A stretch of DNA of 64,000 bases, from contig NZ_CP032570.1 of the NCBI RefSeq assembly GCF_003626915.1, positions 1,178,001 to 1,242,000 of the forward strand, written 5' to 3'. Positions within the stretch are counted from its first letter, which is position 1. Every line of letters starts with the position of its first letter. A program made the translations under genes and the position numbers. Source of the stretch: Tsuneonella amylolytica (GTDB lineage: Bacteria; Pseudomonadota; Alphaproteobacteria; Sphingomonadales; Sphingomonadaceae). This document shows, one piece after another, positions 1 to 14,940 of the stretch. The notes below the pieces were generated by a model. It was not told the DNA's origin, searched no databases, and saw nothing but the letters and a program-made list of their open reading frames with translations.

Positions 1-1232
1 AGCGCACGGCGATCTTGATGAAGGCCGCCGGCCTCATCCGCGAACGCGCGAAGGACATCGGCGCGATGATCACCCGTGAGCAGGGCAAGCCGCTGAAGGA
101 AGGCATCGGCGAGACGATCTACTGCGCGATGCTGCTAGAATTCTATGCCGGCGAGATCAAGCGCCTCTACGGCCGCACCCTCGTGCGCCCGGCGGGCAGC
201 CGGGTCGAGGTGCAGTATCACCCGGTCGGCCCGGTCGCGGGCTTCGCGGCGTGGAACTTCCCCGCGCTCAACGTGATGCGCAAGATCGGCGGGCCGCTCG
301 CCGCGGGGTGCTCCACCATCGTCAAGCCGAGCGAGGAAACCCCCGCCGCCGGCCTCGCGCTGGTGCAGGCGTGCATCGACGCCGGCGTACCGGGGGATGT
401 GGTCCAGTGCGTGTTCGGCGTACCGGACGAAGTCAGCACCCACCTCCTCGGCAGCCCCGTGATCCGCAAGGTGACCTTCACCGGATCGACCGCGGTCGGC
501 AAGCACCTGGCCAAACTCGCCGCCGAAGATCTCAAGATCGCCACGATGGAACTGGGCGGGCACGGCCCCGTGCTCGTCTTCGCAGACAGCGACATCGACA
601 AGGCGCTGGATACGATGGCCGCCGCCAAGTACCGCAACGCCGGGCAGGTCTGCGTCAGCCCCACCCGCTTCCTGATCGAGGAGGACGTGTTCGAGCGCTT
701 CCGCGACGGTTTCGTCGAGCGGGCGGAGAAGGTAAAGGTCGGCCCCGGCACCGAGCGCGACACCGACATGGGCCCGATGGCCTCGGCCCGCGGGCTGGAA
801 CGGATGGAAGGGCTCATCTCCGATGCGACCGGTCGCGGCGCGAAGTTGCTCGCCGGAGGGACGCGCATCGGCAACCAGGGCTTCTTCCACCAGCCGACCG
901 TATTGTCCGAAGTGTCCACCGACGCCGAGATCATGAACGAGGAGCCCTTCGGCCCCGTCGCGATCCTCAACCCGATGAAGGGCGAGGACGCGATGATCGA
1001 GGAAGCCAACCGCCTGCCCTACGGCCTCGCCGCCTATGCCTGGACGCGCGATCCCGCCCGCCGCCGCCGGCTCGCCGCCGAGGTCGAGGCCGGGATGCTG
1101 GGCATCGACACCGGCGCCGTCAGCGCCGCCGACGCGCCGTTCGGCGGGGTCGGCTGGTCGGGCTACGGCAGCGAGGACGGGCGCGAGGGCGTGCTGGCCT
1201 GCATGGTCACGAAGACCGTCCACGAAGGCTGA
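1..1232 (+). CDS. NAD(P)-dependent aldehyde dehydrogenase, succinate-semialdehyde dehydrogenase-like (5' truncated)
   Basis: The reading frame is already open at base 3, so the gene starts before the window; about 410 codons are present where the family has about 475 to 490. It should oxidise an aldehyde, plausibly succinate semialdehyde, to the acid in the cytoplasm. Visible motifs are AAWNFP and KPSEETP (NAD-binding region), FTGST (glycine motif), MELGGHGP with the general-base Glu, GQVCVSPTRF with the catalytic Cys, and EEPFGPV. The C-terminal end is complete. About 110 nt separate it from the VOC gene downstream. The aldehyde dehydrogenase family is certain, but the exact substrate is inferred from overall resemblance only. 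Confidence 0.9.
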   Translation, partial: RTAILMKAAGLIRERAKDIGAMITREQGKPLKEGIGETIYCAMLLEFYAGEIKRLYGRTLVRPAGSRVEVQYHPVGPVAGFAAWNFPALNVMRKIGGPLAAGCSTIVKPSEETPAAGLALVQACIDAGVPGDVVQCVFGVPDEVSTHLLGSPVIRKVTFTGSTAVGKHLAKLAAEDLKIATMELGGHGPVLVFADSDIDKALDTMAAAKYRNAGQVCVSPTRFLIEEDVFERFRDGFVERAEKVKVGPGTERDTDMGPMASARGLERMEGLISDATGRGAKLLAGGTRIGNQGFFHQPTVLSEVSTDAEIMNEEPFGPVAILNPMKGEDAMIEEANRLPYGLAAYAWTRDPARRRRLAAEVEAGMLGIDTGAVSAADAPFGGVGWSGYGSEDGREGVLACMVTKTVHEG

Positions 1233-1340
1233 AGCGGCGCAACGGGGGCCGGCCGGTCGGCGGGCCGCCGCCCCTTGACGCGCGAACGCGGCCGGACGAC
1301 GGTAGCAAGTCGCAACCGAACAAAGAGAGAGGAGAGCCCG

Positions 1341-1715
1341 ATGTACAGCCACATGATGGTCGGATCGAACGACATCGACCGGTCGAAGCAGTTCTACGAT
1401 GCCACGTTCAAGGCGATGGGCGGCCGCGAGGGGATCAAGGACGACAAGGGTCGCCTGATGTACCTCCACAACGGCGGCGCCTTCCTTGTTACCCCGCCGA
1501 TCGACGGGCAGCCGGCGACGCACGGCAACGGCTGCACGGTCGGCTTCGCGATGACGCCTGAACAGGCCGACGCCTGGCATCAGGCCGGTACCGAGAACGG
1601 CGGCACCGCGATCGAGGATCCGCCGGGCGAGCGTCCGGGCTCGGGCATGTACCTTGCCTACCTGCGCGATCCCGACGGCAACAAGCTCTGCGCACTGCAT
1701 CGCATCCAGAAATGA
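1341..1715 (+). CDS. VOC family (glyoxalase/dioxygenase fold) protein
   Basis: This is a 124-residue single-domain protein of the vicinal oxygen chelate superfamily. It opens with YSHMMVGSNDIDRSKQFYD, the usual first beta-alpha unit with a metal-ligand His, and ends in YLAYLRDPDGNKL, the classic RDPDGN strand and turn. The ATG is chosen because a purine-rich Shine-Dalgarno (AGAGAGAGGAGAG) lies just upstream, while the longer in-frame start lacks one. The stop overlaps the next ATG (ATGA), so the two genes are translationally coupled. Substrate and metal cannot be deduced. Confidence 0.88.
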   Translation: MYSHMMVGSNDIDRSKQFYDATFKAMGGREGIKDDKGRLMYLHNGGAFLVTPPIDGQPATHGNGCTVGFAMTPEQADAWHQAGTENGGTAIEDPPGERPGSGMYLAYLRDPDGNKLCALHRIQK

Positions 1716-2266
1716 TGCCCGAGATGCCCCTCCCCGGCGGGGAGGGGCCAGCGCCGGGGGCCCCCAGGGGCGAGGCGGGATTGCGGGCCGACCTTGCGGC
1801 GCTCGCGATCCCCTTCGCCAGCCACGAACACGAAGCCGTCTTCACCGTCGCCGAGAGCCGGGGCGCGGAGCGGGACTGGCCGGGGGCCAGCACGAAGAAC
1901 CTGTTCCTGAAGGACGTCGCCGGCGCGTTCTGGCTGGTGACCGTCCCCGCCGAAGCGCGCGTGGACCTCAAGGCATTGCCGCAGGCTATCGGCTGCAGAC
2001 GGGTGAGCTTCGCCAAGGCCGATGACATGGAGCGCCTGCTCGGCATCCGCCCCGGTTCGGTCACCCCGCTCGCGATGATCGATGCGGCTCCGGGCAGCGT
2101 CACCGCCGTTCTCGACGAAGGACTGGCGGCCGCCGACCGGATCAACATCCACCCCTTGCGCAACACCGGCACGCTGGGCCTCGCAGGCGCGGACGTGCTG
2201 CGACTGCTGCGCCACTGGGGCCACGCACCCGTGGTCGCGCCCGTCCCGACCCAAACAGGCGACTGA
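1712..2266 (+). CDS. Prolyl-tRNA editing (ProXp/YbaK-like) deacylase
   Basis: This is a 184-residue free-standing editing-domain protein that should hydrolyse mischarged tRNA, typically Ala-tRNA-Pro, in the cytoplasm. Family signatures are HEHEAVFTVAES near residue 38, GASTKNLFLKD with the conserved Lys, FWLVTV, and the GSVTPLAMID loop. ATGA overlap couples it to the VOC gene; a second ATG lies 3 nt on and a third at 1724. Residues from about 6 to 20 (PLPGGEGPAPGAPRG) are encoded by a GC-rich palindromic repeat instead of a normal N-terminus, and the conserved domain begins at about residue 24 with LRADLAALAIP. The family call is firm; which of the starts is used is not. Confidence 0.85.
   Translation: MMPEMPLPGGEGPAPGAPRGEAGLRADLAALAIPFASHEHEAVFTVAESRGAERDWPGASTKNLFLKDVAGAFWLVTVPAEARVDLKALPQAIGCRRVSFAKADDMERLLGIRPGSVTPLAMIDAAPGSVTAVLDEGLAAADRINIHPLRNTGTLGLAGADVLRLLRHWGHAPVVAPVPTQTGD
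1727..1764. repeat. GC-rich palindromic repeat inside the editing-protein start
   Basis: CCCCTCCCC (1727-1735) and GGGGAGGGG (1739-1747) form a perfect 9-bp stem with a 3-nt loop, followed by a G/C-rich tail. It matches the stem of the repeats between rpoB and rpoC (7210-7304) and looks like a member of the same dispersed family. Here it is read through as protein. Confidence 0.6.
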
Positions 2267-2269
2267 CCG

Positions 2270-2740
2270 CTACTGCGAGAAAAGCAGCAAGCTGTGGCCA
2301 CCGCCAGACAGAAGCACACCGTTCTGCGGCGTACGCCCGACCGTATCGGCCACGTCGAGCGCACGAAGGACGTCTTGAACCCGTTCGGGCGGATTGATGG
2401 TACAAATGGGCCGTGAAGGCTGACCGGTTAAGACCGGCGCCGGGGGGCGGGCCTTGTCGGTCACGATCCCCAAACCCGTTATCCGATATCGCCTCGCCAT
2501 GCCGGAGCAGCGCGGCTCCCACCAGATTTCGTCGGCATCGGCGCTAAGCGCGAGCCCGTAAGGCTCGTCAAAGGGCGCGCCGTCGATCCCGGCGACCCGC
2601 CATTCGCCCTCCAGCGTCGCGATCGGCATCAGCGATGACGACGGGGCAGCCGAACCGGCGTCCTGCTCGACCCCTTCTCGAGAAGACACTTCGCGGCATC
2701 CGGCGAGAAGGAGAGCCAGAACGATCGGCGCGATACGCAT
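2270..2740 (-). CDS. Small lipoprotein of unknown function
   Basis: This is a 156-residue protein with a lipoprotein signal: MRIAPIVLALLLAGC, lipobox LAGC, mature Cys about position 15. A Ser/Gly-rich linker leads into a domain starting about residue 43 with LEGEWRVAGIDGAPFDEPYG, then IWWEPRCSG and YRITGLGI. The GEW-V--IDG opening resembles META/HslJ-type beta domains, but this is only a resemblance. It is convergent with the editing-protein gene (4-nt gap) and shares a bidirectional terminator region with rpoC, although it reads away from it. It is probably anchored in the envelope; the function is unknown. Confidence 0.72.
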   Translation of the reverse strand: MRIAPIVLALLLAGCREVSSREGVEQDAGSAAPSSSLMPIATLEGEWRVAGIDGAPFDEPYGLALSADADEIWWEPRCSGMARRYRITGLGIVTDKARPPAPVLTGQPSRPICTINPPERVQDVLRALDVADTVGRTPQNGVLLSGGGHSLLLFSQ

Positions 2741-2771
2741 GGTACCTTTCTGGTAGACCCGCCGGATATGA

Positions 2772-2811
2772 AAAGGCCCCGCCGGATCGCTCCGGCGGGG
2801 CCTTTCGTTTT
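2772..2811 (-). terminator. Rho-independent terminator of rpoBC
   Basis: A perfect 15-bp stem, AAAGGCCCCGCCGGA (2772-2786) with its complement (2791-2805) around loop TCGC. On the minus strand it lies just after the rpoC stop. A-rich and T-rich flanks make it usable in both directions. Confidence 0.85.
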
Positions 2812-2828
2812 ACATCGTCCTATTCGGC

Positions 2829-7190
<4,362 letters not shown>

Positions 7191-7209
7191 GGTCTTTTCG
7201 CCTTCCTAG

Positions 7210-7304
7210 CCCCTCCTCTTCAGGGGAGGGGTTGGGGTGGGGAATGTCATTCGGGCGGGGCGCTTACAGGCCCCACCCCCGGCCCCTCCCCTGAAGGGGA
7301 GGGG
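7210..7304. repeat. Inverted pair of GC-rich palindromic (REP/BIME-like) repeats between rpoB and rpoC
   Basis: The left copy (7210-7242) and the right copy (7271-7304, opposite orientation) share the layout of an 8-10 bp C4TC4/G4AG4 hairpin with a TTCA-type loop, then GGGGTGGGG. The two copies are inverted about 28 nt of unique sequence. They fill the intercistronic spacer of the rpoBC transcript and could fold as a large cruciform or RNA hairpin there. Confidence 0.75.
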
Positions 7305-7314
7305 TGAGAGCAAG

Positions 7315-11496
<4,182 letters not shown>

Positions 11497-11718
11497 GGAG
11501 GGGTGTTGCCTCTGTCGTTGTGCCGCGCGAATGGCGGCGAAAGTCGTTGTCTCGTGCGCGGGCGAGAAATCGCAAGACGCCAAACGCCCGCAGCGAATCG
11601 CAGGCCCGGTGGGCCGCCGCTGCAGGCTTCGTACGTCGCGATTATGGAAACGCCGCTTCCATCCTGGGTCCGTCGCCGCGCATCGACGGACCGTGCTCGA
11701 AGCGTGCGGTCGGACCTG
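11497..11718 (-). other. 5' leader of rpoB mRNA
   Basis: About 215 nt lie between the predicted transcription start and the rpoB ATG, with no credible reading frame of their own. This is long enough for leader-based control, but I cannot identify a known riboregulator in it. The rest of the 427-nt gap up to the next gene holds the rpoB promoter (11719-11747), about 75 nt with no recognisable signal, and the operator/promoter of the DUF2975 operon. Confidence 0.5.
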
Positions 11719-11747
11719 CATATAGGTTTTGCGCCGGAGCGAGTCAA
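11719..11747 (-). promoter_or_regulatory. Sigma-70-type promoter of rpoBC
   Basis: On the minus strand, TTGACT (11747-11742), a 17-nt spacer and TATATG (11724-11719) come close to the housekeeping consensus. The position upstream of rpoB and the absence of rpl genes before it support this as the main rpoBC promoter. Confidence 0.7.
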
Positions 11748-11824
11748 ATCCCACCGCCATCACGGGGAGTGAAGATCCGCTCCGTAGTGCGCTGCCTGCG
11801 GCCAACGAACCCGCAGAGTTTCGC

Positions 11825-11913
11825 TTTTCGATAAGAAGGTTATCGAAAATCGATGTTTATCGATTGACAATAAGCCCGAATCTGTTTATCGAATATCAAC
11901 ATCAGCCTTATCG
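11825..11913 (+). promoter_or_regulatory. Promoter with multiple TTATCG operator repeats for the 42-aa/DUF2975/XRE operon
   Basis: A perfect inverted repeat, TTTTCGATAA (11825-11834), 5 nt, TTATCGAAAA (11840-11849), is followed by ATCGAT-GTTT-ATCGAT (11849-11864). Two exact direct copies of GTTTATCGA sit at 11855-11863 and 11884-11892, and a further TTATCG at 11908-11913. A perfect -35 TTGACA (11864-11869) with 17-nt spacing points to TATCGA (11887-11892) as a weak -10, so the repeats flank and overlap the promoter. The obvious candidate binder is the XRE protein encoded at 12620-12841. Confidence 0.65.
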
Positions 11914-11923
11914 GAGAACGACA

Positions 11924-12052
11924 ATGACCCGCACTTCCTCGAACCTCTTCGCCGCGATGGCCGCCATCGTCCTGACGATTGTCACCTTCCAGCAGACGAT
12001 CGCCGTTCCCGCCCCCGTCTCGACGACGGCATCCGCACCGGTTCTTGCCTGA
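11924..12052 (+). CDS. 42-residue hydrophobic peptide
   Basis: A 42-codon frame preceded by GGAGAACG as Shine-Dalgarno. It has a short polar start (MTRTSSNLF), one hydrophobic stretch of about 20 residues (AAMAAIVLTIVTFQQTIAV) and an Ala/Pro/Ser tail. It could be a single-pass membrane peptide or a signal peptide with a tiny secreted tail. It is the first cistron after the TTATCG promoter and lies 22 nt ahead of the DUF2975 gene. The function is unknown; well-placed ribosome-binding and promoter signals argue that it is real. Confidence 0.6.
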   Translation: MTRTSSNLFAAMAAIVLTIVTFQQTIAVPAPVSTTASAPVLA

Positions 12053-12074
12053 TCGCAGCTTCAAGGAGGCTTTC

Positions 12075-12620
12075 ATGACCCTGACCCCCAAGGATCCGCT
12101 GTTGTTGGCGGCGCGCGCCCTCATCCTCTTCTTCATCGCGGCCTTCGGCCTCGGCGTTGCCGGTCTCGCTATCGGAGTGCCGGCATTCCTGCTCTATCGG
12201 GACCCGATCCTTGCCGCGATGACGGAGGATAACGTCACGGTCGTGGACGCGAACTTCATCCCCACCATGGCGCTCGTCATGGTTTTGGCTGCCGCATTGC
12301 TCGGCATCGCGATCTGGTTCCTCGTCCTCTTGCGGCGGATCGTGGATACGGTAGGCATCGGCGATCCGTTCATTTCGGACAACGCAGACCGGTTGCGCAC
12401 GATGGGTTGGCTCGCCTTGGCAGGACAGGTCGTCGCGATCCCGCTCGGGGTGGTCGGCTTCTGGCTGGCCGGAATGGTCCGCGACAACGACAGTGTTCGC
12501 TTGACCGGCGACTTCAACATCTCGGGTGCCGGCGTCGTCCTGGTTCTCGTCCTCTTCATCCTCGCCCGCGTGTTCCGTCAGGGCGCCGCGATGCGCAAAG
12601 ACCTGGAAGGAACCGTGTGA
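12075..12620 (+). CDS. DUF2975 four-helix membrane protein
   Basis: A 181-residue integral membrane protein preceded by a full AAGGAGG. Four hydrophobic segments are visible, at about residues 12-36, 62-86, 109-132 and 148-168. Between the second and third lies LRRIVDTVGIGDPFISDNADRLRTMGW, whose GDPF--NA-RL core is the hallmark of DUF2975. Families of this kind are usually encoded next to a small XRE regulator, as here, where the stop overlaps the next start (TGATG). The biochemical role is unknown. Confidence 0.85.
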   Translation: MTLTPKDPLLLAARALILFFIAAFGLGVAGLAIGVPAFLLYRDPILAAMTEDNVTVVDANFIPTMALVMVLAAALLGIAIWFLVLLRRIVDTVGIGDPFISDNADRLRTMGWLALAGQVVAIPLGVVGFWLAGMVRDNDSVRLTGDFNISGAGVVLVLVLFILARVFRQGAAMRKDLEGTV

Positions 12621-12841
12621 TGCCGGCAGAAGAAGGAACAAACATCATGGTCAGTCTGGACGACCTGCTGCACGACCGACGGATGACGCTGACCGAGCTG
12701 GCCGAGCGCGTCGGCCTTACCCTCGCCAACCTGTCCATCCTCAAGACCGGCAAGGCCAAGGCGATCCGCTTCTCCACGCTCGAGGCGATCTGCCGCGAAC
12801 TCGAATGCCAGCCCGGTGATCTGCTCTCCTATCGCCCCTAA
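12620..12841 (+). CDS. Small XRE-family (YozG-like) transcriptional regulator
   Basis: A 73-residue protein made of little more than one helix-turn-helix: MTLTELAERVGLTLANLSIL, then KTGKAKAIRF and LEAICRELECQPGDLL. This is the conserved pattern of the minimal XRE proteins that accompany DUF2975 proteins. The first start overlaps the DUF2975 stop; an alternative ATG at 12647 has a good GAAGGAAC Shine-Dalgarno. Similarity to related starts in residues 8-14 (NIMVSLD) slightly favours the longer form. It probably binds the TTATCG repeats of its own operon (inference). Confidence 0.85.
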   Translation: MPAEEGTNIMVSLDDLLHDRRMTLTELAERVGLTLANLSILKTGKAKAIRFSTLEAICRELECQPGDLLSYRP

Positions 12842-12934
12842 ATCCCCCGGCCCCGCCCCGACCGCAATGGCGGACCGGGGCGGGAACCGATGGCAAATGT
12901 GGCGATTGTAAGGCGGATTAACCGGAGTACGATC

Positions 12935-13285
12935 ATGAGGAAGATTGCTCTTATCGCCGCCCTGCCCATCGCCCTCGGCCTTGCCGCCTGTGGCGACAAC
13001 ACCGCCGACACCGCCGCCACCGAAGGCGACATGACCGCCGCGCAGGCGACCGACGATGCGATGGCCGCCGACACCAGCGCGGTCGCACCGACCGACGGCA
13101 CCGTCCCCGCCGCGACCGGCACCGACGGCCTGACCACCGCCCAGCAGGCCGAAGTCGCCGACGAGACCGCCGAAAGCCTCGAGGAGCAGGCCGACCGTGT
13201 CGAGGACGCCGGCAACGAAGCCGAAGCCAACCGTCTCGAAGCGCAGGCCAAGCAGCTTCAGAACGAGCGCGACGCCAAGCGTTGA
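12935..13285 (+). CDS. Ala-rich lipoprotein of unknown function
   Basis: A 116-residue protein with signal MRKIALIAALPIALGLAAC, lipobox LAAC. The mature part is low-complexity, rich in Ala, Asp, Thr and Glu. It ends in a probable helical or coiled segment from about residue 75 (QQAEVADETAESLEEQADRV), strongly charged and acidic. It is closed by a terminator at 13331. It resembles, in layout, the lipoprotein at 28801-29085. No function can be assigned. Confidence 0.7.
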   Translation: MRKIALIAALPIALGLAACGDNTADTAATEGDMTAAQATDDAMAADTSAVAPTDGTVPAATGTDGLTTAQQAEVADETAESLEEQADRVEDAGNEAEANRLEAQAKQLQNERDAKR

Positions 13286-13330
13286 TCCGGAGCGCGCCCC
13301 GCGAAGGTTGACTTCGCACCGTGATCCTCT

Positions 13331-13360
13331 AGAGGCCCGCCCGTCCGGCGGGCCTCTTTC
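13331..13360 (+). terminator. Rho-independent terminator after the lipoprotein gene
   Basis: AGAGGCCCGCC (13331-13341), loop CGTCC, GGCGGGCCTCT (13347-13357), followed by TTC. An 11-bp perfect stem that separates the DUF2975 and lipoprotein genes from rplJL. Confidence 0.75.
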
Positions 13361-13598
13361 ATTGGGGGACCGCGGGGCGTCCGTCCGAGACAGCTGGTGC
13401 CGCGGGTTTTGCCGCGTCTTAATCTCCAGCCTAGACGGGGAAACGAGATTTCCGGCCCCGACCACCCCGTCGCGGCCTTCCACGGTGTTCGCACCGCTCC
13501 TTCCCCATCGATGGACTCGCCCGGCCGTGCGCTTGCGCGCGGCTGGTCATGTGAGCCGGTCGCAGGCCTGCCTGCGGCCACAAGTGAAGGAGCAAGGC
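13361..13598 (+). promoter_or_regulatory. rplJ upstream region with leader hairpin
   Basis: About 240 nt without a gene. Just before the rplJ Shine-Dalgarno, GGTCGCAGG (13558-13566) pairs with CCTGCGGCC (13571-13579) around a 4-nt loop, with one G-U pair. rplJ leaders are often bound by L10(L12)4 for feedback, so this may be the autoregulatory site, but I cannot match the known L10 leader fold. A weak promoter candidate is TTGCCG-N17-TAGACG around 13410-13440. Confidence 0.35.
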
Positions 13599-14123
13599 AT
13601 GGATCGTTCGCAGAAAGCCGATTCGGTCGCCGAGCTGAGCAAGGTCTTCAACGAGGTCGGCGTGGTGGTTGTCACCCGCAACCTCGGCATGTCGGTGGGT
13701 CAGTCCACCGACCTGCGCACGAAGATGCGCGACGCCGGTGCGACCTACAAGGTGGCGAAGAACCGTCTGGCCAAGCTGGCAATCAACGACACCGCCTATG
13801 CGGGCATCGGTGAATACCTCACCGGTCCCACGGGCCTCGCCTGGTCGACCGACCCGGTGGCGGCGGCCAAGGCCGCGGTGGATTTCGCCAAGACGAACGA
13901 CAAGCTCGAGATCGTCGGCGGATCGATGGGTAGCCAGGTGCTCGACGCGGACGGGATCAAGGCGCTCGCCTCGATGCCGAGCCTCGACGAGCTGCGCGCC
14001 AAGCTGATCGGCCTCGTCAACGCGCCGGCGACCAAGGTCGTCCAGCTCGTCAACGCGCCCGCCAGCAAGCTCGCCCGCGTATTCGGGGCCTATGCGGCCA
14101 CCGGAGAAGCGGACGCAGCCTAA
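13599..14123 (+). CDS. rplJ: Ribosomal protein L10
   Basis: A 174-residue L10, the base of the L7/L12 stalk on the 50S subunit. The start MDRSQKADSVAELSKVF is preceded by AAGGAG at proper distance; the frame upstream is longer but not conserved. Typical segments are VVVTRNLGMSV, YKVAKNRLAKLA near residue 50, and the C-terminal helix that binds L12 dimers (LARVFGAYA). The rplL gene follows after 71 nt, the usual pairing. The unusual point is context: rpoBC, normally downstream, lies divergently upstream. Confidence 0.98.
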   Translation: MDRSQKADSVAELSKVFNEVGVVVVTRNLGMSVGQSTDLRTKMRDAGATYKVAKNRLAKLAINDTAYAGIGEYLTGPTGLAWSTDPVAAAKAAVDFAKTNDKLEIVGGSMGSQVLDADGIKALASMPSLDELRAKLIGLVNAPATKVVQLVNAPASKLARVFGAYAATGEADAA

Positions 14124-14194
14124 GCGGTTCTTGTCCGAAGCAACAATTCTCGGGGCAACTTTCCCGCCCCGGCCCAATTTTGGAGTGAAACATC

Positions 14195-14572
14195 ATGGCC
14201 GATATCGCCAAGCTGGTTGAAGACCTTTCGAAGCTGACCGTCCTGGAAGCCGCCGAGCTCGCCAAGGCGCTGGAAGAAGAGTGGGGCGTGAGCGCCGCCG
14301 CTGCTGTGGCCGTTGCCGCGCCCGCCGGTGGCGGTGACGCCGGCCCGGCTGCCGAAGAGCAGACCGAGTTCGACGTGATCCTCACCGGCGACGGTGGCAA
14401 GAAGATCCAGGTCATCAAGGAAGTCCGCGCCATCACCGGCCTGGGCCTGACCGAAGCCAAGGCGCTCGTCGAAGGCGCGCCCAAGGCCGTCAAGGAAGGC
14501 GTCGCCAAGGCGGAAGCCGAAGAGATCAAGAAGAAGATCGAGGAAGCCGGCGGCACCGTCGAGCTCAAGTAA
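14195..14572 (+). CDS. rplL: Ribosomal protein L7/L12
   Basis: A 125-residue L7/L12. The N-terminal dimerisation and L10-binding helices ([18 protein letters not shown]), an Ala/Gly/Pro hinge around residues 33-52, and the factor-binding C-terminal domain ([20 protein letters not shown], then [15 protein letters not shown]) are all present. It recruits elongation factors to the ribosome. It is co-transcribed with rplJ and ends before a hairpin-rich 3' region and terminator instead of running into rpoB. Confidence 0.99.
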   Translation: MADIAKLVEDLSKLTVLEAAELAKALEEEWGVSAAAAVAVAAPAGGGDAGPAAEEQTEFDVILTGDGGKKIQVIKEVRAITGLGLTEAKALVEGAPKAVKEGVAKAEAEEIKKKIEEAGGTVELK

Positions 14573-14580
14573 GCCGCTCG

Positions 14581-14670
14581 GCGGGGCGGGCTGGCGCAGC
14601 CAGACCGCCACCCGCCGAAGGCCGGCCGGCGTGGGCCTCGCCCACGTTCGACGTCACGGCTCCGCCGGGA
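14581..14670 (+). other. Tandem-hairpin element in the rplL 3' region
   Basis: After rplL: hairpin CTGGC-GCA-GCCAG (14591-14603), hairpin GTGGGC-CTC-GCCCAC (14631-14645), spacer GTTCGACG (14646-14653), then CGGC-TCC-GCCG (14657-14667), each with a 3-nt loop. The two-hairpin unit with the same GTTCGACG spacer recurs after groEL at 24360-24406. The rest of the 368-nt gap up to 14940 holds the terminator at 14710 and the upstream region of the OmpA gene, in which I see nothing else distinct. Confidence 0.55.
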
Positions 14671-14709
14671 CGCCGCAGGCCGAACACCTCGTCTCCTTCG
14701 AGACACGCG

Positions 14710-14739
14710 AAGGGCGGTCCCATCCGGGGCCGCCCTTTT
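14710..14739 (+). terminator. Rho-independent terminator of rplJL
   Basis: AAGGGCGGTCCC (14710-14721), loop ATCC, GGGGCCGCCCTT (14726-14737) with one G-U pair, followed by TT. Confidence 0.75.
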
Positions 14740-14940
14740 CGTTTGTCCGCTCGGCTCGTCGCGGGAGTCCGCCGGTTTGGCCGTGTTGCGACCGCCCCGT
14801 TAATCCGGGCGCAAGGCTGCGGCCAACATCCGCCCGTCCAGTCCGGCCAGGGGGGGACGGACGGCAATCGGGGGCCAGTATTCGCCATGCGCGCGAGGGA
14901 GTTCGTCCCCGGGCGCCGGGTGCCGAGAAGGAAGACACGC

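Noticed and set aside
11497..11805. Longer rpoB starting upstream in frame
   Set aside because: It would cross the predicted promoter and adds 103 residues with no family similarity.
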